64,000 bases of DNA from Cytobacillus gottheilii (GTDB taxonomy: Bacteria > Bacillota > Bacilli > Bacillales > Cytobacillaceae): assembly GCF_900166665.1 (NCBI RefSeq), contig NZ_LT800494.1:4094544-4158543 (forward strand). The letters are read 5' to 3'. The notes under the pieces are model-generated. The model saw only the letters and a list, made by a program, of their open reading frames with translations, was not told the origin of the DNA and did no database searches. Shown here one piece after another: positions 39,716-48,179 of this stretch. Each line of letters opens with the position of its first letter. Positions within the stretch are counted from its first letter, which is position 1. The position numbers and the translations under genes are program-made.

Positions 39716-39751
39716 TGAAAGAGCCCTCCTTATGGAGAGGCTCTTTTCTTC
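39716..39751 (-). terminator. Intrinsic terminator after the cyclase-family gene
   Basis: AAGAGCCTCTCC and GGAGGGCTCTTT-type arms (AAAGAGCCCTCCTTATGGAG, then AGGCTCTTTT) with T runs on both sides. Confidence 0.82.
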
Positions 39752-39752
39752 C

Positions 39753-40505
39753 TTAAGGCAGCAACGCAAAAGAACGAACTGGAAAACCTGTAGCCTTTTC
39801 GGGCTTTGCACAAATATTGAAGATCACAGCACCTTTTGCGGGCAATTTATTGAGATTGGTTAATAATTCAACCTGATAGGTATCTTGTTCCAGAACATAG
39901 TATTCTCCAATTAGAGATCCATTTTTACGAACATCGATCGCTGCATCCGTATCAAATGTTTCATGTCCAACAGCCTTGATGTTTCTTTCTTCAAATAAGA
40001 ATTTTAAAGCCTCGATTCCCCAGCCTGGCGTGTGGCTATTTCCCTCTGCATCCTTATTTTCAAAAGCAGTCTTGTTCGGCCAGCGAAGACTCCAATCTGT
40101 ACGCAATGCAACAAAGCTGCCTGCTTCGATTGTTCCGTGCACTTCTTCAAATTTCAAGATATCTTCAACACCTAGAATAAAATCATTATTTTCTTCTGCT
40201 TCCTTTGATTGATCAATGACAACCAACGGCAGAACCAATTCCTTTAGCCCGAGCTCCTCTAAGTAACGCTTATTGCGAACGAAATGAATAGGTGCGTCAA
40301 TATGGGTACCATACTGCCCAGGAAAATTAAAACGCTGTGCAAAAAAGCCATCATCATGTGTAAAAAGTGTTTGAATCTCAGCATCTTCAAATGCAGCAAA
40401 ATGAGGAGAATCCGGACCAAATGTATGTGTGAGATCGACCCATTCCTTCCCTTTCAGTACTTCAATAGCCTGCAATAAATCCGTCGTACTTTTAACTGTT
40501 GACAT
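39753..40505 (-). CDS. Cyclase-family metal-dependent hydrolase under SAM-riboswitch control
   Basis: A 250-residue protein of the cyclase/kynurenine-formamidase-like superfamily. Metal and active-site motifs: VDLTHTFGPDSPHF (about 24-37), GQYGTHIDAPIHF (H-x-D-x-P-x-H), and GHETFDTDAA with the downstream His/Glu. Family members hydrolyse amides or lactones such as N-formylkynurenine or isatin. The start is ATG 40505, after AGATTGGTGAGGTGCTGGTA. The leader is a SAM-I riboswitch, so the substrate is probably linked to methionine, SAM or sulfur metabolism. Monocistronic. Confidence 0.87.
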   Translation of the reverse strand: MSTVKSTTDLLQAIEVLKGKEWVDLTHTFGPDSPHFAAFEDAEIQTLFTHDDGFFAQRFNFPGQYGTHIDAPIHFVRNKRYLEELGLKELVLPLVVIDQSKEAEENNDFILGVEDILKFEEVHGTIEAGSFVALRTDWSLRWPNKTAFENKDAEGNSHTPGWGIEALKFLFEERNIKAVGHETFDTDAAIDVRKNGSLIGEYYVLEQDTYQVELLTNLNKLPAKGAVIFNICAKPEKATGFPVRSFALLP

Positions 40506-40536
40506 TACCAGCACCTCACCAATCTTTATAAAATAA

Positions 40537-40691
40537 AAATCCCTCTTCACAAATAAGAAGAGGGATAAATAAACATAAACTGCTGCCGCTCTTCTTATCT
40601 TCTAGCACACGCTACTGGAATTGGCACAAACTTTAAAGTTCGCTGCCGAGGCTTTACAGGGCCAGTCCCTCCACCTCTCTGGATAAGAAAA
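40537..40691 (-). promoter_or_regulatory. SAM-I (S-box) riboswitch with terminator
   Basis: Reading the minus strand from 40691: TTCTTATCCAGAGAGGTGGA, GGGACTGGCCCTGTAAAGCC, TCGGCAGC..., then GTGCCAATTCCAG and AGATAAGAAG closing P1. These are the S-box landmarks in the right order. The expression platform is a terminator, CCCTCTTC / GAAGAGGG followed by ATTTTTATTTT (40537-40566). High SAM should turn the downstream gene off. Confidence 0.95.
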
Positions 40692-40759
40692 ATTTTCTAA
40701 ATATTAAGTTATTGTATTTACCATATAGTTAATATACTCACCTGTCAATACAAAAATGT

Positions 40760-41482
40760 TTATCGTTCATTTGACAAGTGAAGCGGCAGAAACTCAGCCA
40801 GCTGCTGTGCATGCTTATCAAGCATGATCTGGTCAGCCTTAATGCCTTGCTCCATAAGCACTTTAATATTCTGCAGGAGGAATTCGTCACTGCCGACAAC
40901 ATAGTAGAGACCATCTTTGTCATCAGCCAGATTTTTCACTTCTTCGTAGTATTCCTCACGGTTATCAACGAACTGTGATGTAACCTTCTTCTCAGGTGCA
41001 GATGCGAAAACATCTGTGAATAAGAACTGCTTTGATGAATCAATGTTTAAGGAATGAATTTGATTAACATTGTCCGCTCGGTTTAAGAAATCAAGTACAA
41101 GCGGTCTGAACGTTGCCAGGCCAACACCTGATGACAGCAGATAAATATTTTTTCCTTCCCTTTTCAGCGGAACATTTGAGTGGGTCTTAAAGATGGCAAC
41201 TTCATCGCCAATTGTAAGATTTTTTAGTATCGTTTTGAATTCAGAGCATTGCTCTCTAATACGTGTTGTGATTCCAATCGCATTTTCATGAGGCAAAGTG
41301 GAAATGGACATATGACGAATCAGACTGCGGTTGGGTTTATCTCCTGCATTAAAACCCTTCAATGCGAAGTGGGTGTGAGAACCTTCTTCCCATGTAAAAT
41401 CTTGCGGACAAGCAAGCAGGTACGTTCTTACCTCAGGTGTTTCTTCAATAATTTTGTTTATTTTTGTCCAATATATTTGCAT
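40760..41482 (-). CDS. FAD-binding oxidoreductase (FNR-like), siderophore-operon reductase
   Basis: A 240-residue ferredoxin reductase-like flavoprotein: FAD-binding beta-barrel (1-110, with RSLIRHMSISTLPHE as the R-x-Y/M-S-type flavin motif) and an NAD-binding half (YLLSSGVGLATFRPLVLDF, YYVVGSDEFLLQNI). There is no iron-sulfur domain. It is the last gene of the siderophore uptake operon, about 65 bp after the ATPase gene. It may release iron by reducing the imported ferric siderophore, inferred from its position. ATG 41482 has GAGGAGGATCACC. Confidence 0.85.
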   Translation of the reverse strand: MQIYWTKINKIIEETPEVRTYLLACPQDFTWEEGSHTHFALKGFNAGDKPNRSLIRHMSISTLPHENAIGITTRIREQCSEFKTILKNLTIGDEVAIFKTHSNVPLKREGKNIYLLSSGVGLATFRPLVLDFLNRADNVNQIHSLNIDSSKQFLFTDVFASAPEKKVTSQFVDNREEYYEEVKNLADDKDGLYYVVGSDEFLLQNIKVLMEQGIKADQIMLDKHAQQLAEFLPLHLSNER

Positions 41483-41548
41483 GGTGATCCTCCTCAATGT
41501 GTTTCCATCTAATAATCTATTAAAATCCAATTTTCTGTAATCCAGTAA

Positions 41549-42301
41549 TTAATAAACAGCAATTGGCCCATAAGGACCTTCGATAATTTCGATTTTCGTT
41601 TCAAAAATATCGGTCAAAAGTTCCGGATCCATAACCTCTTTAACTGTTCCAAAAGCCGCAATTTGTCCTTCTTTCATTGCGCAAATTCGATCAGAATATT
41701 TGGCTGCAAAGTTAATATCATGCATAACAGTCAAAATCGTTCTTCCAAACTCATTCGCAACATGCCTCAAATATTCCATCATTTGAACAGATCGGGCAAC
41801 ATCCAGGTTATTTAAAGGCTCATCCAAAAGCACATATTCAGTTTCCTGGCAAAGCACCATTGCAACATACGCCCTTTGTCTTTGACCGCCTGAAAGCTCA
41901 TCTAAATATCTGTCCTCCAGATCTGTTAAATCTAAGAAATCGATATATTTAGAGATAATCTCTTCATCTTCTCTCGTTAATCTACCCTTTGAATAAGGAA
42001 AGCGTCCAAATCCAGCCAGCTGTCTAACCGTAAGCCTCGTTACAAAATGATTTTCCTGCCGCAAAATGGTAACAATTTTCGCTAAGTCATTTGATTTCGA
42101 AGAAGAAACATCCATATTCGCTACCATGATCTGACCTTCATCCAAATCCAGGAGTCTTCCAATCATTAATAGTGTCGTAGACTTTCCAGCACCATTTGGT
42201 CCAATTAAAGAAGTGAACCCAGCCTTTGGTATTTCAATATTTAAAGGCCCAATTTTAACTTCATCCGTATATAGCTTTCTAGCATTTTCAATCTTTATCA
42301 T
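41549..42301 (-). CDS. yclP: Ferric-siderophore ABC transporter ATPase (YclP-like)
   Basis: A 250-residue FepC-type ATPase: Walker A GPNGAGKST, Q-loop TILRQENHFVTRLTVRQLAGFGRFPYSKG, signature LSGGQRQRAYVAMVL, Walker B YVLLDEPLNNLD, His switch VMHDINFA. It powers import of an Fe(III) siderophore through the two adjacent permeases. The gene overlaps the upstream permease by 4 bp. Resemblance to B. subtilis YclP (petrobactin) is strongest in my reading, but related siderophores cannot be excluded. Confidence 0.92.
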   Translation of the reverse strand: MIKIENARKLYTDEVKIGPLNIEIPKAGFTSLIGPNGAGKSTTLLMIGRLLDLDEGQIMVANMDVSSSKSNDLAKIVTILRQENHFVTRLTVRQLAGFGRFPYSKGRLTREDEEIISKYIDFLDLTDLEDRYLDELSGGQRQRAYVAMVLCQETEYVLLDEPLNNLDVARSVQMMEYLRHVANEFGRTILTVMHDINFAAKYSDRICAMKEGQIAAFGTVKEVMDPELLTDIFETKIEIIEGPYGPIAVY

Positions 42302-43362
42302 AGCGACCTCTTCCTTAAAATGACGATTAGAAATACGATTCCGCCGAACAGTTCAATAAAAACGGAAACAGCTTGAGAATTAAATACATGATACATTAAA
42401 AAGTATGCACTCGTTAAAACAAAGAACCCGATAGCAAGTGCCATTGGAAAAATATATTTGTGATCATAAGTTGGCGCGGCCTGATAACTCAAAATGGCAA
42501 CTAAAAATCCAAAGAACGTAAGCGGTCCAACTAAAGCGGTTGATATCGACATTAAAACAGCAACAAGTACAAGCGTATAAATGACATTTGATTGGTATTT
42601 AACACCAAAGGTAGTAGAGACATCTTTTCCAAGTGATAATATATTTAACTTTCTGGAAAAGACATAAAGCAATAATGCGACAATGATGACCATTGGAATG
42701 ACAATCGGAAAATATGCTGGATCGGCATTATTAACAGAACCAATTAATCTTGTCTGCAGAAGGTCAAATTCTGATGGCGCAAGGAGTTTCCTCATAAAAG
42801 CGGATATCGTATTCAGCCCAGTTCCAATAATAATTCCTATCAGAAGCACAAGCTGTAGATTCCCATATTTCCCCGAAAGCAGCCAGCCATACAGGATCAA
42901 ACTCATTAAGACCATAAGACAAACTTGAAGAAAGAATGGTCCAATGCCGCTAAAACTCACCATTGCGCTAGCACCAAAAATAAACATTGTACTTGTATGA
43001 ATGGTTGAGTACAGTGATTCAAAGCCTAATAGAGAAGGCGTTATAATTCGATTATTCGTAATGGATTGAAAGGCAACAGTCGACAAGCTGTGGCAAATAG
43101 CAGCAATCAGCATGGCCACAACTGCGACGATCCTTCTTTCAACAACTGGAATAAATGAAGGTGAATCAACTGGAACCGGATTATTATAAACCAAAAGGCC
43201 GAATGCAAAGAGAAGACCCAAAGCAATCAATGTTATGAGCAGAATCCAATACCGTTTTTCATCCTTTTTCGTGCGAAAAGCACTAGCAGATCTGTTTTTA
43301 TGATGAAGGCTAAAATCGATTTTCTTCATATTTTCTTTCTTTTTATATTCTAAAGCGTTCAT
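42298..43362 (-). CDS. yclO: Ferric-siderophore ABC permease (YclO-like)
   Basis: A 354-residue FecCD/BtuC-family permease: a basic N-terminal cytosolic extension (about 1-40), then 8-10 membrane segments, with ATPase-coupling region LGKDVSTTFGVKYQSN and family segment VGPLTFFGFLVAILSYQ. ATG overlaps the yclN stop (ATGA). The long charged N-terminus is typical of this subgroup. Confidence 0.9.
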   Translation of the reverse strand: MNALEYKKKENMKKIDFSLHHKNRSASAFRTKKDEKRYWILLITLIALGLLFAFGLLVYNNPVPVDSPSFIPVVERRIVAVVAMLIAAICHSLSTVAFQSITNNRIITPSLLGFESLYSTIHTSTMFIFGASAMVSFSGIGPFFLQVCLMVLMSLILYGWLLSGKYGNLQLVLLIGIIIGTGLNTISAFMRKLLAPSEFDLLQTRLIGSVNNADPAYFPIVIPMVIIVALLLYVFSRKLNILSLGKDVSTTFGVKYQSNVIYTLVLVAVLMSISTALVGPLTFFGFLVAILSYQAAPTYDHKYIFPMALAIGFFVLTSAYFLMYHVFNSQAVSVFIELFGGIVFLIVILRKRSL

Positions 43363-44375
43363 CTTAGCCTCCTTGATTTTCTTTGTCTCAATAAGATCGA
43401 AATAAACACGACTGATCCGACAGATCCGAGTATTAAAGAGACAGGTACTTCAAAAGGCATAATAATGGTTCTAGAAATGATGTCACATAGAGTAATCGTC
43501 CCCATACCGATCAAACATACCCAAGGCAGATTACTTCTAAGATCATCTCCTCTAATCATTGAAGTGATATTTGGGACGATTAAACCTAAAAAAGGCAAGT
43601 TCCCAATTACTGCTGCAACAATACCAACTGCAACAGCAATAAGACCATTAGCCAAAAGAATGAGCGTATTATAATTGACTCCAAGACTAGTTGCTACATC
43701 TTCTCCAAGACCAGCTAAAGTCAATCTGTTTGCATAAATAAAAATAAGAACTGTAACAATGACAATGATCCATAAATACTCATATCTTCCAGCCTGAACA
43801 GATGCAAAAGAACCGACAAACCAGCCTTCAATCACTTGCGACATTTGGAAAAAGAGTCCTAAAAAGGTGGAAACAGCTGAGATAACTGCACCCAGCATCA
43901 GACCAATAATCGGAACAATTAAAGAGGAACGAAGTCTGACCCGTCTTAAGAATAAAAAGAAAATCATTGTTCCCACAAATGAAAAAATGATTGCACCCGT
44001 CATTCTAAGAACCAAAGATGGTCCTGGCACCAATAAATAAACAACTAGAAGTCCCAAGCCTGCCCACTCAATCGTGCCTGTTGTGGTAGGTTCAACTAAG
44101 CGGTTCTGTGTAATTAGCTGCATGACCAGCCCAGTCATTGCCATTGCAGCTCCGGTAAGCATGAGTGCAACTGTTCTTGGCACACGAGTGATAAAAAACA
44201 TTTCCATCCCGTCTTCTTGCCCGCTTATATCATAGACTCCAGTAAACAGCGAGACAACTCCTAGACCCAAAACAACGATAATCGCTAGTATAAAAGGTTT
44301 TGTCCATATTTTATTTTGGTTATACAACCGGGATTGAGAATTTTTCTCAATCCCGGCTATGATATTTTTCTGCAC
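43359..44375 (-). CDS. yclN: Ferric-siderophore ABC permease (YclN-like)
   Basis: 338 residues of the FecCD family with about nine membrane segments: RVPRTVALMLTGAAMAMTGL (the conserved R-x-P-R entry motif), LVEPTTTGTIEWAGLG, coupling segment GLGEDVATSLGVNYNT, and GNLPFLGLIVPNITSM. GTG start with AAGGGG. It pairs with the YclO-like protein to form the membrane pore. Confidence 0.92.
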   Translation of the reverse strand: MQKNIIAGIEKNSQSRLYNQNKIWTKPFILAIIVVLGLGVVSLFTGVYDISGQEDGMEMFFITRVPRTVALMLTGAAMAMTGLVMQLITQNRLVEPTTTGTIEWAGLGLLVVYLLVPGPSLVLRMTGAIIFSFVGTMIFFLFLRRVRLRSSLIVPIIGLMLGAVISAVSTFLGLFFQMSQVIEGWFVGSFASVQAGRYEYLWIIVIVTVLIFIYANRLTLAGLGEDVATSLGVNYNTLILLANGLIAVAVGIVAAVIGNLPFLGLIVPNITSMIRGDDLRSNLPWVCLIGMGTITLCDIISRTIIMPFEVPVSLILGSVGSVVFISILLRQRKSRRLR

Positions 44376-44394
44376 TATGTTAAACCCCTTTACA

Positions 44395-45420
44395 CTACTC
44401 TGCTAGAGCAGCAGCAATGCTTTCAAACAACTCTATGAAAGTTTGCACTGATTCATTTAAGTAAGTATCCATTGGTGCATAAACGATCTGTCCTTCAGCA
44501 ACAGCTGTTGTGTTTTGAAGAGCAGGTGAATTATCAATTACATCTTGTGCTGGTACTTTATCTGCTTCACCAGAGATTGGCGCATCACGGTCTAGTACGA
44601 AGAGCCAATCTGGATTACTTTGTGCAATTGCCTCGACAGAGATCTCATCACCTTGGTGATCTGCCGACGTTTCATCAACCTTTAATGCTGGCGTCCATTC
44701 AAAAATTTCATATAGCGGCCCCCAAACACGTCCAGTAGATGGAGCTGAAAAGTTAATGCTTCCGCCAGAAACAATCACGCTCATCACTTTATCACTGCCA
44801 TTATAAGCAGCCTTCGCTTTTTCAATTGCTGTATCAAGATCTGCTGCCAATTGCTCAGCCTCTTCATTTTTATCAAAAATCTTTCCTAAAGTAAGGGTAG
44901 TTTCTTTAAAGCCATTCACTAAATTCTCTCCAGGAGCACTAGCTTCCTCAGAAACGTCAACATTTAAATCAATTACCGCTGCATTAGGCACTAATTTTTT
45001 AATATCTTCATAGAATCCTGAAAATCTTTGACCCACAATAACAAGCTCAGGATCTGCAGCTGCTAATATTTCAAGGTTTGGTTCACGGTGATTTCCAATA
45101 TCCTGTACATTCTCATCCGCGACATATGGGGAATCTTCTAACATTACCGCCTTTGGAACAGCAGCTAACTCAATATCCCAAGCAGCTAATGTTTCAAACG
45201 TTCTATTATCCAAAGCAACTACATTCTTAGGATTGACAGGAACTGTAACCGTTCCATGAGCATCAGTGATTTCAACTGTTTCAGGTTCAGCAGACTCAGC
45301 GTCCTCAGTTGTTTCAGGTTCACTTGCCTCAGGTTCACTATTTGCAGTATCTGAACTTGAACAAGCCGCCAGCATCAATACAAAAATTGCCATAATGACA
45401 GTTAATTTAATTTTCCCCAT
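44395..45420 (-). CDS. yclQ: Siderophore-binding lipoprotein (YclQ-like)
   Basis: A 341-residue class III binding protein: signal peptide with lipobox LAAC (residue about 20), an acidic linker rich in Glu/Pro/Thr (about 23-50), then the helical-backbone binding fold (VTVPVNPKNVVALDNRTFETLAAW, DIGNHREPNLEILAAADPELVIVGQR). First gene of the operon in transcription order SBP-permease-permease-ATPase-reductase; in B. subtilis yclQ is last. A Fur box lies about 140 bp upstream of the ATG. Confidence 0.92.
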   Translation of the reverse strand: MGKIKLTVIMAIFVLMLAACSSSDTANSEPEASEPETTEDAESAEPETVEITDAHGTVTVPVNPKNVVALDNRTFETLAAWDIELAAVPKAVMLEDSPYVADENVQDIGNHREPNLEILAAADPELVIVGQRFSGFYEDIKKLVPNAAVIDLNVDVSEEASAPGENLVNGFKETTLTLGKIFDKNEEAEQLAADLDTAIEKAKAAYNGSDKVMSVIVSGGSINFSAPSTGRVWGPLYEIFEWTPALKVDETSADHQGDEISVEAIAQSNPDWLFVLDRDAPISGEADKVPAQDVIDNSPALQNTTAVAEGQIVYAPMDTYLNESVQTFIELFESIAAALAE

Positions 45421-45561
45421 TTCTCATACCTTCTTCCCTATGTATTATAAATTGTTATAAAACTAACAGATTATTGAAATGATAAAACGACTACCTATGT
45501 TTTATTTTTTGCTGAATGAAATAAGATGTTTAACATAGTGCTCAGCTAGTTGATAAAACAT

Positions 45562-45576
45562 TGATAATGATTATCA
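45562..45576 (-). promoter_or_regulatory. Fur box
   Basis: TGATAATGATTATCA is a perfect 7-1-7 inverted repeat matching the Bacillus Fur consensus, upstream of the siderophore operon. It implies repression under iron sufficiency. Confidence 0.93.
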
Positions 45577-45692
45577 TTTGCAGTGTTCTATCAAAGTATA
45601 TAACAAGATTATTAGAAAAATCAACCCTAAATTGGTTTATTTTCTCAATTACTGTGCTAATTTTTTCAATTAGGGTTTGTTGAATGCAGAAT

Positions 45693-45760
45693 GGGGCCCA
45701 AAATGGGGCCAGACCCCCAGTGCGTTAAAGCTTTACTGAACCGGGGGACTGACCCTATCC
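45693..45760. repeat. GC-rich imperfect inverted repeat
   Basis: GGGGCCAGACCCCCAG and CCGGGGGACTGACCCT pair imperfectly around a 30-nt AT-rich loop; both arms stand out from the AT-rich surroundings. I see no gene between 45421 and 45985. The stretch contains the Fur-controlled promoter region, this repeat, and the leader of the zinc-ribbon gene. Confidence 0.7.
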
Positions 45761-45985
45761 ACACTGCTCCATTAATTGTTAATAGGTTATTAAAGTAGCA
45801 ATCTGCCTAAAGCTTTATCTATGCCTTGTTAGCAAAGAGATTGGAAATATGAATAATGAGAGAACTCCCTTAGAGGAGGATAGGTGTTATTCCATCTTCT
45901 GAAATTTTAATTAGTTTTATTTTATGGATTGATTTTTGGGAAATTTATCCTATAATATAGGTAGACTAAATGAGGAGATGGGATA

Positions 45986-46471
45986 ATGAAATTTTGTCCT
46001 GAATGTGGCACAAAGAGAATAGAAGAGGCAAAATTCTGCCATGAATGTGGTTATAAATTTATTTTCGTAAGCAAAGAAGAAGTTAGAAATGAAATGAAAG
46101 AAGAACCAGTGAGTATAGAAGAAATACAGGGTACAGAGAATGTTGAAACAGAAGAACATAATGAGCCAAATTTTGTCCTGTTAGGCAGTGATGGTAAAAC
46201 AGATGAACAAAGACGAGACGATCATTTAAACGTAGCCCTAAATCACATAAAAAGCACAGAAAGTTATAAAGCTATGAAGGCAGCAGATAAAGTTATGACA
46301 CCAACAAAAGAATTTGCGAGTGAGCTTGCAAAAGAAAAGTTGGAAGAAGGAAAAGAAGCCGCAAAAGAGATTGTTAGAAAAGCTGCTAATAAAGTGGTCG
46401 ATCATGTAAAAAAACATGGTACTGAATATGCTTTTAATGCAGGAAAGTTTATATTAACCAAGAAACAATAA
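45986..46471 (+). CDS. Zinc-ribbon domain protein
   Basis: 161 residues: an N-terminal zinc ribbon with two C-x-x-C/C-x-x-C pairs (CPECGTKRIEEAKFCHECG), an acidic linker, and a C-terminal amphipathic helix region of about 80 residues rich in Ala, Lys and Glu (ELAKEKLEEGKEAAKEIVRK). Possible adaptor or nucleic-acid binding protein; no closer family recognised. ATG follows GAGGAGATGGGATA. Confidence 0.78.
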   Translation: MKFCPECGTKRIEEAKFCHECGYKFIFVSKEEVRNEMKEEPVSIEEIQGTENVETEEHNEPNFVLLGSDGKTDEQRRDDHLNVALNHIKSTESYKAMKAADKVMTPTKEFASELAKEKLEEGKEAAKEIVRKAANKVVDHVKKHGTEYAFNAGKFILTKKQ

Positions 46472-46473
46472 AC

Positions 46474-46504
46474 TAAAGCCACCTTTTGGTGGCTTTTGTT
46501 TATT
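46474..46504 (+). terminator. Intrinsic terminator after the zinc-ribbon gene
   Basis: AAAGCCACC pairs with GGTGGCTTT around TTTT, followed by TGTTTATT. It marks the left edge of the accessory island. Confidence 0.85.
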
Positions 46505-46689
46505 GTAAAAAGAGGTATAACAAATATATCTACTCAGGTGAAGTAATTCTTTATACCTTTTGTTGGCTGGGATTTCTAAAGTCTTAAATGGAACACAATA
46601 TTATAGTAACTACGATAAATCTATCTATTAATACCCTGAGGGTGCCACTGTTTAACAACCATGTACTCCTCTAATGTAATTATAGAATA

Positions 46690-46863
46690 CTAGGCTAAAT
46701 TAACCAGTTCTAAATCGAACCTGAGACTGAACCAATGTCTTTCTATATCTTCTTTCTTGATGTCGTCACAATTAAAAGACCCAGTATTATGAATGCTCTC
46801 TTTTAAATTTTCAAGGTCTTCCCAAATATCTAACAGTGTTCTGACAACCAGCCGAATTGGTAG
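46690..46863 (-). pseudogene. Start-less gene remnant of unknown family
   Basis: An open frame of 57 codons on the minus strand, directly after a TGA and without ATG/GTG/TTG. It encodes a plausible protein tail (VVRTLLDIWEDLENLKESIH, CDDIKKEDIERHWFSLRFDL). Another short open frame in a different phase overlaps its left part, so a frameshift may separate two pieces of one gene. It lies just downstream of the gene at 46946 on the same strand. The remaining DNA of the 46505-46945 gap shows nothing else. Confidence 0.45.
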
Positions 46864-46945
46864 TCAGGAATAAAAAAAAGCTGTGTTTGAATATTTCTAT
46901 CTTTGTTTTCAGTCCATTATTTGCGAATTACTTTCTCCTTTCTTC

Positions 46946-47428
46946 TTAACCAAGGTTTAAGCACTTGTTCAATAATAACTCTACATCAACAGCTGATAAT
47001 TCCCGGTGGGTTCTTGTTGCATTAGAAATGGTTTGAAGTTCTGATTGACCACTATCAAAACGAGTACTGTCAATGCCCAACGATGTTAGTTCTACTGCTA
47101 AGCCCCGCTCAAATGGCAATGGGTACGTTAATATTTTCGAACGTTCTCTACTACCTAAAATTACTACATCATCAACTTTTGAATCCGTTACCAAACTTGC
47201 AATTTCCGCACCATTTTCTCCCCTTGTTAATATCCGTTCAACATAAAAATAGGCAGTAATATAACCCTTTCCATTAAAAGAAGTATGAAAAAAAACATAT
47301 GAACTAGGTAAAACTGAATTAATAATTTGGCTTCCTCTAGTTCCACTATCTCCATAAGTGAGATATGTAAAGTTAGGGTCGACATGATTATCTTCCCTAG
47401 ATATGTATTTAATTAATAGATTTGCCAT
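46946..47428 (-). CDS. Uncharacterised protein of the accessory island
   Basis: 160 residues. The N-terminal 90 residues (LLIKYISREDNHVDPNFTYL, TYGDSGTRGSQI, YVFFHTSFNGKGYITAYFYV) loosely resemble the Nmad-type nucleotide-modification-associated families found in phage and defence islands, but I am not sure. The C-terminal part has no motif I recognise. The start is ATG 47428, 8 bp after GGAGG; two upstream in-frame ATG codons are too close to that site. No close neighbour is intact. Confidence 0.6.
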   Translation of the reverse strand: MANLLIKYISREDNHVDPNFTYLTYGDSGTRGSQIINSVLPSSYVFFHTSFNGKGYITAYFYVERILTRGENGAEIASLVTDSKVDDVVILGSRERSKILTYPLPFERGLAVELTSLGIDSTRFDSGQSELQTISNATRTHRELSAVDVELLLNKCLNLG

Positions 47429-47511
47429 TTTCATTACCTCCAATTATAAATGATGGAAAACTGCTGCTACTTAATTCGCTATTAAGCTATCCATAGATGG
47501 AATCTAAAAAT

Positions 47512-47876
47512 TTATTTGCCGCTATTAACTTCTACAAATGGCACGTTAGCATATTCTGCTTTATTGTGTAGATTGATATCCTCATTTACAAGATTTACAT
47601 AATTATTCGGATGCTTTCGTAAAAGTGTAATAAGTGAAGCTAATATTCTATCATCATTGTTATCTTTACTGCCAAGGAAGGGTTCAATTAAAATCTGGTT
47701 TAATTGCAAAAGCATTAATAATACTCCTGTCTTTTTTTATACAACCCCATCAATAAGCCTTCCGCGTCTTCTATATCCCTTTAATTGCCTAACAAGTTTA
47801 TTAGCATTGTTTCTGACACTTTCATTTCTCCCGAATAATTTTAAGTTGCTCTAATTCGGATAATACTGTCGGCATT
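47512..47876 (-). pseudogene. Broken PIN-domain nuclease gene
   Basis: Read on the minus strand the pieces give MPTVLSELEQLKIIREK, then (after a one-base shift near 47824) ESVRNNANKLVRQLKGYRRR and GRLIDGVV, then a TAA at 47737-47739, then LLQLNQILIEPFLGSKDNND, DRILASLITLLRK, VNLVNEDINLHNKAEYANV. The T-V-L-x-E-L-x-x-L element and the D-x-R-I-L and N-E-D-I-N-L motifs are those of a PIN domain of the YlaK/PhoH-associated type. The N-terminal Asp strand is missing or further scrambled. The last 67 codons have their own ATG and CAGGAG, but alone would not make a PIN fold. Confidence 0.7.
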
Positions 47877-47992
47877 AATCAAATTTAAATTTACTACAAT
47901 GATGAACCAGAATCGGAATTCTTTGAACTGGCAAATCTTTCTTAATAGTTCTTGTTCCACAAACGTGGGCTCTCGTTTAATAAAATATACAG

Positions 47993-48024
47993 AAAAAATC
48001 CTCCCTATATGAAGGAGGATTTGT
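47993..48024 (-). terminator. Intrinsic terminator downstream of the three-gene cassette
   Basis: AATCCTCC (47997-48004) pairs with GGAGGATT (48014-48021), with a T run on the minus strand (TTTTTTCT). It would end transcription coming from 48180-50008. Confidence 0.75.
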
Positions 48025-48075
48025 TAAATCCCACTATTACTTCTCACTAATTTTCTTTTCTCGCTAACCGTGAAC

Positions 48076-48120
48076 AACACTCCACATGTCCAGAGTGTAT
48101 GTGGCAACACATGTGGTGTT
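48076..48120. repeat. Imperfect inverted repeat downstream of the cassette
   Basis: AACACTCCACATGT and ACACATGTGGTGTT pair with one bulge around a 17-nt loop. There is no T tail, so it could be a recombination or protein-binding site rather than a terminator. A perfect 12-bp hairpin (TTTAGGAGAGAA / TTCTCTCCTAAA, 48153-48184) covers the stop codon of the next gene. Confidence 0.65.
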
Positions 48121-48179
48121 GGTGAAGTTTATATTTAATATTATATAAATAATTTAGGAGAGAATATAATTTTTCTCTC

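Noticed and set aside
47512..47715. 67-codon frame as an intact small gene
   Set aside because: Although it has an ATG and CAGGAG, it is in frame with upstream PIN-domain sequence separated only by a TAA, so it is better seen as part of a pseudogene.
48076..48120. Inverted repeat as the att site of the island
   Set aside because: No matching copy at the other end of the island was found, and the recombinase lies at the opposite side; left as an unexplained repeat.
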